From Nocardioidaceae bacterium UBA4001 (lineage in GTDB: Bacteria > Actinomycetota > Actinomycetes > Propionibacteriales > Nocardioidaceae), in contig DGBP01000033.1 of assembly GCA_002384855.1 (NCBI GenBank), forward strand, positions 4,132 to 14,653: DNA of 10,522 nucleotides. The letters run 5' to 3'. Shown here piece by piece: positions 1 through 5,961 of this stretch (position 1 is the stretch's first letter; each line of letters opens with the position of its first letter). Made by a program: the position numbers and the translations under genes. The notes under the pieces were generated by a model. The model saw only the letters and a list, made by a program, of their open reading frames with translations. It was not told the origin of the DNA and did not search any database.

Positions 1-1111
1 CGGTCTCGTTGGCCTGCTTGAGCGACAGCGAGATCCGGCGACGCTCGAGGTCGATGTCGATGATCTTGACCATGACGTCGTCGTTGACCTGGACGACCTG
101 CTCGGGGATCTCGACGTGACGCTCGGCGAGCTCGGAGATGTGCACCAGGCCCTCGATGCCCTCCTCGACGCGGACGAACGAACCGAAGGGCACCAGCTTG
201 GTGACCTTGCCCGGCACGATCTGGCCGATCTGGTGGGTCCGGGCGAAGTGCTGCCACGGGTCCTCCTGGGTCGCCTTCAGCGACAGGGAGACACGCTCGC
301 GGTCCATGTCGACGTCGAGGACCTCGACGGTGACCTCGTCGCCGACCGCGACGACCTCGGACGGGTGGTCGATGTGCTTCCAGGACAGCTCGGAGACGTG
401 GACGAGACCGTCGACGCCGCCGAGGTCCACGAACGCACCGAAGTTGACGATCGAGGAGACGACACCCTTGCGGATCTGACCCTTCTGCAGCTGGGTCAGG
501 AAGCCCTGGCGGACCTCGGACTGGGTCTGCTCGAGCCACGCACGACGCGAGAGCACGACGTTGTTGCGGTTCTTGTCGAGCTCGATGATCTTCGCCTCGA
601 GCTCCTGGCCGACGTACGGCTGGAGGTCGCGGACGCGACGCATCTCCACCAGCGACGCGGGCAGGAAGCCGCGCAGACCGATGTCCAGGATGAGACCACC
701 CTTGACGACCTCGATGACGGTGCCGGTGACGACGCCGTCCTCGTCCTTGACCTGCTCGATGGTGCCCCAGGCGCGCTCGTACTGGGCGCGCTTCTTGGAC
801 AGGATCAGTCGGCCTTCCTTGTCCTCCTTCTGGAGGACGAGGGCCTCGACCGCGTCGCCGACGGACACAACCTCAGAGGGGTCGACGTCGTGCTTGATCG
901 AGAGCTCACGCGAGGGGATGACACCCTCGGTCTTGTAGCCGATGTCGAGCAGGACCTCGTCCCGATCAACCTTGACGATGGTGCCTTCGACAATGTCACC
1001 GTCGTTGAAGTACTTGATGGTCGCGTCGATCGCCGCGAGGAAGTCCTCTTCGGACCCGATGTCGTTGACCGCAACCTGCGGGGCGTCCGACAGAGTGGGA
1101 GTGCTCGTCAT
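1..1111 (-). CDS. rpsA: 30S ribosomal protein S1 (3' end outside window)
   Basis: Ribosomal protein S1 binds mRNA on the 30S subunit and helps load it for translation. The visible 370 residues begin MTSTPTLSDAPQ and hold four S1 (OB-fold RNA-binding) domains at about residues 36-105, 124-190, 209-279 and 294-364. The last two are the most canonical: VNFGAFVDL and VPFGSFVRV, each followed by GLVHxSEL and a closing SLSLK. Actinobacterial S1 is usually close to 480-500 residues, so roughly 120 C-terminal residues lie beyond base 1. The start is the ATG at 1111-1109, with an AAGGAA Shine-Dalgarno-like stretch 11 bases upstream. Base composition is a little lower in GC and codon use is tighter than in the neighbours, as expected for a highly expressed core gene. 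It is divergent from the MerR gene and no operon partner is visible. Identity is very secure. Confidence 0.97.
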   Translation of the reverse strand, partial: MTSTPTLSDAPQVAVNDIGSEEDFLAAIDATIKYFNDGDIVEGTIVKVDRDEVLLDIGYKTEGVIPSRELSIKHDVDPSEVVSVGDAVEALVLQKEDKEGRLILSKKRAQYERAWGTIEQVKDEDGVVTGTVIEVVKGGLILDIGLRGFLPASLVEMRRVRDLQPYVGQELEAKIIELDKNRNNVVLSRRAWLEQTQSEVRQGFLTQLQKGQIRKGVVSSIVNFGAFVDLGGVDGLVHVSELSWKHIDHPSEVVAVGDEVTVEVLDVDMDRERVSLSLKATQEDPWQHFARTHQIGQIVPGKVTKLVPFGSFVRVEEGIEGLVHISELAERHVEIPEQVVQVNDDVMVKIIDIDLERRRISLSLKQANET

Positions 1112-1227
1112 AAGGGAATGGATTCCTTGGATGGATGGTGTCGTGCGGGCGCGCGTCAGGAGCCGGTTTCACTACTTCGTAAGGTGACTGCCGGTGAGCG
1201 CCGGCGGTGCGAACGAACAGCGAGCGA

Positions 1228-1259
1228 GAGTCTGCTCCGTCTGAGACTCAGGCAGACTC
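1228..1259. repeat. Nested inverted repeat in the rpsA upstream region
   Basis: Perfect 8-base arms GAGTCTGC (1228-1235) and GCAGACTC (1252-1259) enclose a second inverted repeat, CTGAG-A-CTCAG (1241-1251). Read on the rpsA strand this folds as one stem of up to about 12 pairs, interrupted by a 5-base bulge on one side. It lies about 120-150 bases upstream of the rpsA start codon, inside the 294-base divergent region. It could be part of the rpsA leader, an operator or simply a stable fold. I see no convincing -10/-35 pair that fixes where the rpsA transcript begins. The structure is seen directly; its role is unknown. Confidence 0.5.
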
Positions 1260-1370
1260 CTTGCGCACCCGTCAGGATACGCGGGTCACACGGCGGGAGT
1301 CCAACCGGGACGACCGTCTCGTGGAGACAGCCCTGTGACGCCCCACGAGCAGCGAGGTCTCCGACTCTCG

Positions 1371-1399
1371 TCTAGGTTCTGTCTAGGTTTTGCTAGGCT
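1371..1399 (+). promoter_or_regulatory. Three direct repeats, candidate CarH/LitR-type operator
   Basis: TCTAGGTT occurs at 1371-1378 and again at 1382-1389, with a degenerate third copy GCTAGGCT at 1392-1399. The spacings are therefore 11 and 10 bases. Structural work on Thermus thermophilus CarH shows the dark tetramer contacting three ~11-bp direct repeats. This array has the same number and period of repeats and lies immediately before a gene for a protein of that family. The third copy includes the probable -10 hexamer, so occupancy would block transcription. Autorepression is inferred from position and geometry; the repeat sequence itself was not compared with known LitR sites. Confidence 0.6.
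1394..1399 (+). promoter_or_regulatory. -10 element of a probable leaderless promoter
   Basis: TAGGCT fits the actinobacterial -10 pattern TANNNT and ends 6 bases before the ATG at 1406. That places the transcription start on or next to the A of the start codon. No Shine-Dalgarno sequence precedes the ATG, which agrees with leaderless translation. The position 17 bases upstream that should hold a -35 box (TCTAGG) matches the consensus poorly. It is occupied by the first direct repeat of the proposed operator. Confidence 0.5.
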
Positions 1400-1405
1400 G
1401 GTCGC

Positions 1406-2299
1406 ATGACCGGTGAGAACGACCTGCTGCGGATCGGCGAGCTGAGCCGCCGGGTCGGCCTGTCCGAGCACGTCCTGCGCGCCTGGGAGCGGCGGTACGA
1501 CGTCCTCCGACCCGAACGCACCGAGGGCGGTTTCCGGCTCTACTCCCCCGCCGACGAGCGGCGGGTACGACGCATGCAGGACGCCCTGGGCGAGGGCCTC
1601 TCGACCGCGGAGGCGGCACGACGGGCCACCGCCGAGGTCCCGGTGACGCCCACTCCGGTGACCCTCGACGAGGGCAGGGAACGCCTCGTGGCCGCCCTCG
1701 ACGACTTCGACACGACGTCCGCGCACGCCGCGCTCGACGCACTGCTCGCCGGGCACGACACCGACGCGGTCCTCGGGCAGGTCGTGCTGCCCTACCTGCA
1801 CGACCTGGGCCGGCGCTGGGAGTCCGGCCAGGTCGACGTCACCCAGGAGCACTTCGCGAGCAACCTGCTGCGGGCCCGGCTGGCCGCTCTCGTGCAAGAC
1901 GCAGCCGACGGCCCCACCGCGCTGCTCGCCTGCCCACCGGGCGAGCAGCACGACCTGCCGCTGCTCGTCCTCGCCGTCGGCCTCGGCCGTCGAGGGTGGC
2001 GGGTCGTCTTCCTCGGGGCCGACGTGCCGATGAGCGACCTGACGCACACGGCGCACTCGATCCACCCCGGCCTGGTGGTGCTCGCCGCCACGAGCGAGTC
2101 CCGCCTCACCGCCGTCGCCGACCGGGTGAAGGAGCTCGCCCGCGCCACCACGGTCGCCGTCGCCGGAGCCGGCGCGACGCCGGACCTGGCCAGGACCGCC
2201 GGGGCCCTGGTCCTCACCGAGGACCCGGTCACCGCAGCGGGCCGACTCGACGACCTGATCCGCACCACCTCACCGGACACGAACAGGACCACACGATGA
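1406..2299 (+). CDS. MerR-family regulator with cobalamin-binding domain (CarH/LitR-like photoreceptor)
   Basis: This 297-residue protein is a transcription regulator of the B12-dependent light-sensor class. Residues 7-75 form a MerR winged helix with the family hallmarks LRIGELSRRVGLS, LRAWERRY and GGFRLYSPAD. Residues 85-165 match the four-helix cap domain and contain W138-x9-E148-H149, the W-x9-EH signature of AdoCbl-binding CarH proteins. Residues 170-285 form the Rossmann-like B12 domain with GEQHDLP, whose H182 should be the lower axial cobalt ligand. In CarH, AdoCbl-bound tetramers bind DNA in the dark and light breaks the Co-C bond, releasing it. One difference is visible: Glu139 stands where T. 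thermophilus CarH has His132, the residue that ligates cobalt after photolysis. The ATG at 1406 is supported by a leaderless -10 and by the MerR domain beginning at once. The stop overlaps the next start as ATGA. The fold is certain; light sensing is inferred. Confidence 0.92.
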   Translation: MTGENDLLRIGELSRRVGLSEHVLRAWERRYDVLRPERTEGGFRLYSPADERRVRRMQDALGEGLSTAEAARRATAEVPVTPTPVTLDEGRERLVAALDDFDTTSAHAALDALLAGHDTDAVLGQVVLPYLHDLGRRWESGQVDVTQEHFASNLLRARLAALVQDAADGPTALLACPPGEQHDLPLLVLAVGLGRRGWRVVFLGADVPMSDLTHTAHSIHPGLVVLAATSESRLTAVADRVKELARATTVAVAGAGATPDLARTAGALVLTEDPVTAAGRLDDLIRTTSPDTNRTTR

Positions 2300-4437
2300 G
2301 CCACCGATCGACGACCGAAGCACCCGTCCCGGAGACCGACCGCCGCGAGCCGAGTGGCGATCACCACAGCGACCGGCGAGGGGCGCTCGGACGACTGGCG
2401 CGGGTCACGACCGGACGACGCTCGGCCTGGCTGGTGCTGCTCGCCTCGTTCCTGCTGGCCGGGCTCGTCATGGGCCTCGGGTCGCAGGTCGCCTCGAGCG
2501 GCGACGCCCCGAACTCGCTGCCCGACGACGCCGAGTCGGCCCAGGTCGCCGCCGCGCTCGAGGAGTTCCCCGGCGGCGACGTGCTCCCGGCGATCGCGGT
2601 CTTCTCCCGCGACGGCGAGGAGCTCACCGAGCAGGACCTCGCGGCCGTGCAGCAGACGGCCGGCCGGCTCGGCGAGGTCGTGGGGGCCGAGCCCTCACCC
2701 CCGATCCCCGCCCCCGACGGGCAGGCGGCGCTCGTGAGCGTGCCGGTCGCCTCCGACGTGAGCGGGTTCAACCTCACCGAGGTCGTCCAGGACCTGCGCG
2801 ACACGGCTGGCCAGGACCTCCCGGACGGACTGCAGGTGGAGGTCACCGGTGCGGCGGGGTTCGCCTCCGACACCGCCTCGGCGTTCGAGGGGGCCGACCT
2901 GCGGCTGCTCCTGGTCACCGCCGCCGTGGTGGCTCTGCTCCTTCTGCTCACCTACCGCTCCCCCGTGCTGTGGCTGATCCCGCTGCTCGTGGCCGGCACC
3001 GCGGACCGGGTGGCGGCCTCGTTGACCGAGGTGACGGCCGACCTCCTGGGGACGACGCTGGACGGCTCCACCTCGGGCATCACCAGCGTGCTGGTCTTCG
3101 GCGCCGGCACGAACTACGCACTGCTGCTGGTCTCCCGCTACCGCGAGGAGCTGCGCGTGACCCGCGACCACCGGGCCGCCCTGGCCGACGCCGTCCGTGG
3201 CGCCGCCCCGGCGATCCTGGCGAGCAACCTCACCGTCGTGCTCGCACTGCTGACCCTGCTCTTCGGGGTGTTGCCCAACAACCGCAGCCTCGGCCTGTCG
3301 GCGGCGATCGGCCTGGTCGTGGCGCTGCTGTTCGGGCTGTTCACGCTCCCGGCCGCACTGTCGATCTTCGGCCGCAGGCTGTTCTGGCCTTTCGTGCCGA
3401 AGGTGGGCGACCACGACCGGACCCGCAACGGTGGCTGGTTCAAGCTCGCCCGCGCCGTGACCCGTCGCCCCGGACCGGTGGTCGCCGGCTCGATCGTCGT
3501 CCTCGGGCTCCTCGCCAGCGGCATCCTCGGCGCGAGCCTCGGCCTGTCGCAGACCGAGCAGTTCCGGGTCGAGGCGGAGTCCGTCGACGGGCTCGACACG
3601 CTGTCGCGGCACTACCCGCCCGGCGCCTCGGACCCGGTGTCGATCGTGGTCGCCGGCGGGGACGCGGACCAGGCGTTGGCGGTGGTCCAGGAGAGCGAGG
3701 GCGTCGTGGAGGCCTCCGTGACCGGTGAGTCCGGCACCGGCCTGACGAGGATCACCGCGACGCTCGACTCCGCGCCCTCGACCGACGAGAGCATCGCGGC
3801 CGTCGAGGCGCTGCGCAGCAACCTGGACGACGTCGGTGAGGACGCCCTGGTCGGTGGATCCGTGGCCCAGGACCTCGACAGCCGCAACGGCACGCTGCGC
3901 GACATGGCCGTGATCATCCCGATGATCCTGGCCGTCGTACTCCTCGTGCTGTTCTTCGTGCTGCGAGCCGTCGCGACACCACTGATCCTGATCGGGATCA
4001 ACGTGCTCAGCTCGCTGACCGCCCTGGGTGCCGGGGCGTGGGTGAGTGAGCACGTCTTCGGCTTCCCCGCGCTCGACGTCGGCACCCCGCTGTTCTCGTT
4101 CCTGTTCCTCGTGGCGCTGGGCATCGACTACACGATCTTCCTGGTGCTGCGTGCCCAGGAGGAGACCCCGGAGCACGGCACGCGTGAGGGCATGGTGCAG
4201 GCCGTGGGGCTGACCGGTTCGGTGATCACCAGCGCCGGGCTCGTGCTCGCCGCGGTGTTCGCGGTCCTCGGAGTGCTGCCCCTGATCACGCTGACCCAGA
4301 TCGGCATCATCGTGGGGCTCGGCATCCTGATCGACACGTTCTTCGTGCGTACGGTCGTCGTGCCCGCCGTGTTCGCGCTCATCGGCCCGAAGGTGTGGTG
4401 GCCCTCGCCGCTGTCGCGGGAGACGCCCGCGAGCTGA
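2296..4437 (+). CDS. MMPL family RND-type transporter
   Basis: This 713-residue inner-membrane exporter of the MMPL/RND superfamily probably moves a lipid or other hydrophobic molecule using the proton gradient. Two homologous halves are visible. Each has a leading helix (44-62 and 394-416), a periplasmic domain (63-200 and 417-536) and a bundle of five helices (201-358 and 537-697). The second half has the canonical proton-relay pair in ALGIDYTIFLVLRAQEE (D611-Y612). The first half reads GAGTNYALLLVSRYREEL, with N273 where Asp is usual. The start chosen is the ATG at 2296, which overlaps the stop of the regulator gene (ATGA) and has AGGA at 2285-2288. The frame stays open upstream to 1996, but that stretch is an arginine-rich shadow of the regulator gene. 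Coupling to the regulator suggests joint, possibly light-controlled, expression. The substrate cannot be read from sequence; lipids or carotenoid-related compounds are guesses from family context. Confidence 0.94.
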   Translation: MSHRSTTEAPVPETDRREPSGDHHSDRRGALGRLARVTTGRRSAWLVLLASFLLAGLVMGLGSQVASSGDAPNSLPDDAESAQVAAALEEFPGGDVLPAIAVFSRDGEELTEQDLAAVQQTAGRLGEVVGAEPSPPIPAPDGQAALVSVPVASDVSGFNLTEVVQDLRDTAGQDLPDGLQVEVTGAAGFASDTASAFEGADLRLLLVTAAVVALLLLLTYRSPVLWLIPLLVAGTADRVAASLTEVTADLLGTTLDGSTSGITSVLVFGAGTNYALLLVSRYREELRVTRDHRAALADAVRGAAPAILASNLTVVLALLTLLFGVLPNNRSLGLSAAIGLVVALLFGLFTLPAALSIFGRRLFWPFVPKVGDHDRTRNGGWFKLARAVTRRPGPVVAGSIVVLGLLASGILGASLGLSQTEQFRVEAESVDGLDTLSRHYPPGASDPVSIVVAGGDADQALAVVQESEGVVEASVTGESGTGLTRITATLDSAPSTDESIAAVEALRSNLDDVGEDALVGGSVAQDLDSRNGTLRDMAVIIPMILAVVLLVLFFVLRAVATPLILIGINVLSSLTALGAGAWVSEHVFGFPALDVGTPLFSFLFLVALGIDYTIFLVLRAQEETPEHGTREGMVQAVGLTGSVITSAGLVLAAVFAVLGVLPLITLTQIGIIVGLGILIDTFFVRTVVVPAVFALIGPKVWWPSPLSRETPAS

Positions 4438-4463
4438 GCCCGCTCCTGAGTCCGGACATGGAA

Positions 4464-4503
4464 GACGGCCTGACGCACACGGGGGAAAATGCATCAGGCC
4501 GTC
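4464..4503. terminator. Inverted repeat downstream of the MMPL gene, probable terminator
   Basis: The arms GACGGCCTGA (4464-4473) and TCAGGCCGTC (4494-4503) pair perfectly over 10 bases and can be extended to 13 with one mismatch, leaving a 14-base loop. The hairpin begins 27 bases after the MMPL stop codon. There is no following T-tract, which is common for actinobacterial terminators. A further GGCCGTC at 4539-4545 could pair with the same left arm, so two mutually exclusive folds are possible. It lies between genes that converge, if the minus-strand ORF ending at 4574 is real, and could serve both. Confidence 0.6.
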
Positions 4504-4573
4504 GGCACCCAGTCTGCCCGACGTCTCCCACGGCAAAAGGCCGTCTAGACAACCGATTTCGTCGTCGAACGCT

Positions 4574-4930
4574 CTAGCAAGGGGATATTCGGCACTGGGC
4601 AGGGGAAGCCCAGAGGGCGGTCGGCGGGACTTCCGGAGGAAGGCCTTGCCACCCGCCGGAGGCCCGGCGCGACACGCTCACCAGTGCGAGCCCGTCGTAC
4701 TTACCGGGGAAGTCGGGCCGCCGCTCAGGCGCCACAGGGTGCCGGGCTTGCTGGAGCCCGACATAGCCGATGATCCCGACGGCCAGTACCGCGAAGATGA
4801 CGATGATGGTCCACCTGGTTCCCTCCCGACGGCCCCTGTGACCTACATCACATGCCTCAGGCTGAGTCCCGACGTGGCGGACCGACGGTTCCGAAAGTCC
4901 CTCGGGAGCCCGAGCGAGGGTGCGGAGCAT
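4574..4930 (-). CDS. Possible small membrane protein, start unresolved or frameshifted
   Basis: The open frame runs from an ATG at 4930 to a TAG at 4574 (118 codons). Its convincing part starts near 4813, where a clear membrane helix (WTIIVIFAVLAVGIIGYVGL) has codons ending almost always in G or C. Between 4930 and 4820 that third-position bias is weak and a GlxR/Crp palindrome sits in the sequence, so this part looks non-coding. A good Shine-Dalgarno GGGAGGGA (4827-4820) is followed after 5 bases by GTG at 4814-4812, but that GTG is one base out of frame with the helix. Removing one G would give a GTG start leading directly into TIIVIFAV. The gene may therefore be frameshifted, be miscalled by one base, or use an unusual start. 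The C-terminal 35 codons also look weak. No family is recognised. Confidence 0.35.
   Translation of the reverse strand: MLRTLARAPEGLSEPSVRHVGTQPEACDVGHRGRREGTRWTIIVIFAVLAVGIIGYVGLQQARHPVAPERRPDFPGKYDGLALVSVSRRASGGWQGLPPEVPPTALWASPAQCRISPC
4837..4852. promoter_or_regulatory. Perfect GlxR/Crp-type operator
   Basis: The sequence TGTGACCTACATCACA (TGTGATGTAGGTCACA on the minus strand) has both perfect half-sites, TGTGA and TCACA, with a 6-base centre. On either strand it fits the actinobacterial GlxR/Crp consensus TGTGANNTANNTCACA, including the central TA. It lies about 10 bases upstream of a strong minus-strand Shine-Dalgarno and the start of the membrane-helix-coding sequence. The likely target is therefore that small gene; the phosphotransferase gene ends upstream of it on the same strand. 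Regulation by cAMP-type Crp/GlxR is inferred from the motif alone. Confidence 0.6.
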
Positions 4931-4979
4931 CGCGTGCGTCCCCGTGGCGACTGTGAAGCCGATGCCCGGGACATCCCTC

Positions 4980-5918
4980 TCACCCCGGTGACCCCGGTCC
5001 GTCGGCGTGCGGGTCCCCGCTCCGGGCGATCGCGAGCAACCGGTCGTGGGCCCGGTCGGCGACGGGGTTCTGCCCGCGCCGTGAGGCCAGCTCGACGAGG
5101 GCGAACAGGTCCGCTGCCCGGGCACGGTCGAGCAGGTCGGCGGGTGCGTCGACCACCCGCTCGAAGTACGTCGCCAGCACGGCCTCGGCGAACCCCGGCC
5201 GCCTGTCGAAGCGCAGGAGGTTCCCCAGGTCGGCGAAGGGCGAGCCGCTGTGGGCGAACTCCCAGTCGAGCAGCGCCATGACCTCGCCCGAGACAGGGTC
5301 GACGAGGACGTTCTTGGGGTTGACGTCGCTGTGCACGAGGCAGGCGCGGTCGGTCAGGTCCACGAGGTCCTGGGCCCGGTCGGCGACCCCCCGCAGGGCT
5401 CCGAGGTCGTCGGGCGACCACTCCGACAGGGGCCCTGAGGCGCTGCGCTCCTCGACCCACGTGACGAGGTCGGCCACCGCGGGAGGCATCGGCCCGATCC
5501 GCAGCTCGCCGTCGAGGAACATCCCCGCCCGCAGCATCGGCATCTGGGCCAGCCGGGCCAGGACCTTCCCGAGGTTGCGCCCGATCGTCGCGGCGAGGTC
5601 ATCGTCCGCCTCGGGCAGCACCTCGTCGAGCCGGCGGCCGGGCATCCAGGAGGTCACCAGCAGGGCAGGGGTGCCGGCCGCGTCGTCGGCGCGACGTACC
5701 TCCAGGACCTCCGGCACCGGCACGAGGCCGCGGACCAGGCGCAGCACGGCCGCGTCGACCTCGGCGGCGTTGGGTCCGCGCCACGCGCTGGCGGCGGCAT
5801 AGATGCGTACGACGCTCCGCTCCCCCGCCGACTCGGCGAGGAACGTCTCGCCGCTGTGACCGCCCGGGAGCGGCGAGAGCTCGGGGACGACACCGCCGTC
5901 GAGGCCGAGGGGGTCCAT
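4980..5918 (-). CDS. APH-family phosphotransferase
   Basis: This 312-residue soluble kinase has the aminoglycoside phosphotransferase/choline kinase fold and transfers phosphate from ATP to a small-molecule hydroxyl. The nucleotide loop is at residues 18-27 (PGGHSGETFLAE region). VVRIY at 36-40 carries Arg38 where many kinases have Lys. LLVTSWMPG (86-94) forms the hinge. The catalytic loop is LVHSDVNPKNVLVD (194-207) with H196, D198 and N203, and the metal-binding D218 is in LLDWEFAHSG. All catalytic residues are present and the length is normal for the family. The substrate is unknown: most environmental actinobacterial members are not proven resistance enzymes, and none is implied here. The start is the ATG at 5918-5916; only 43 bases separate it from the divergent repeat-protein gene, so the two promoters must overlap. 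No gene follows it on this strand except the doubtful small ORF 49 bases on. Confidence 0.88.
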   Translation of the reverse strand: MDPLGLDGGVVPELSPLPGGHSGETFLAESAGERSVVRIYAAASAWRGPNAAEVDAAVLRLVRGLVPVPEVLEVRRADDAAGTPALLVTSWMPGRRLDEVLPEADDDLAATIGRNLGKVLARLAQMPMLRAGMFLDGELRIGPMPPAVADLVTWVEERSASGPLSEWSPDDLGALRGVADRAQDLVDLTDRACLVHSDVNPKNVLVDPVSGEVMALLDWEFAHSGSPFADLGNLLRFDRRPGFAEAVLATYFERVVDAPADLLDRARAADLFALVELASRRGQNPVADRAHDRLLAIARSGDPHADGPGSPG

Positions 5919-5949
5919 GCCGGCGATGCTGTCACAGGGCCGGCCTCGC

Positions 5950-5955
5950 TACAGT
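5950..5955 (+). promoter_or_regulatory. -10 element of a probable leaderless promoter
   Basis: TACAGT matches TANNNT and ends 6 bases before the ATG at 5962, the same spacing as at the regulator gene. There is no Shine-Dalgarno sequence before the ATG. A weak -35-like CTGTCA lies at 5929-5934, but the 15-base spacer is short. The element also supports 5962 as the start rather than the in-frame ATG at 5917, which would overlap the divergent phosphotransferase start. Confidence 0.5.
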
Positions 5956-5961
5956 CGCCCC

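Noticed and set aside
1190..1205. Short hairpin GCCGG-N6-CCGGC in the rpsA leader region
   Set aside because: Five-pair G/C stems like this are expected by chance in DNA of this composition.
116..1375. 419-codon plus-strand open frame
   Set aside because: It lies opposite rpsA and its Asp/Leu/Val-rich composition is the mirror of S1 codons. The S1 match on the minus strand is unambiguous.
1286..2065. 259-codon minus-strand open frame over the regulator
   Set aside because: It has no recognisable domain, and the plus-strand MerR/B12 protein explains the region.
1996..2295. Upstream extension of the MMPL frame
   Set aside because: It encodes an Arg/Gly/Pro-rich stretch inside the regulator gene. 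The ATG at 2296 with ATGA overlap fits family length and helix start.
2695..4536. 613-codon minus-strand open frame
   Set aside because: It is antisense to the MMPL gene, rich in Gln, His, Arg and Gly with no domain, a typical high-GC shadow.
4852..4956. 34-codon plus-strand ORF beginning within the GlxR/Crp site
   Set aside because: It has no Shine-Dalgarno, no -10 at leaderless spacing, and a composition without features.
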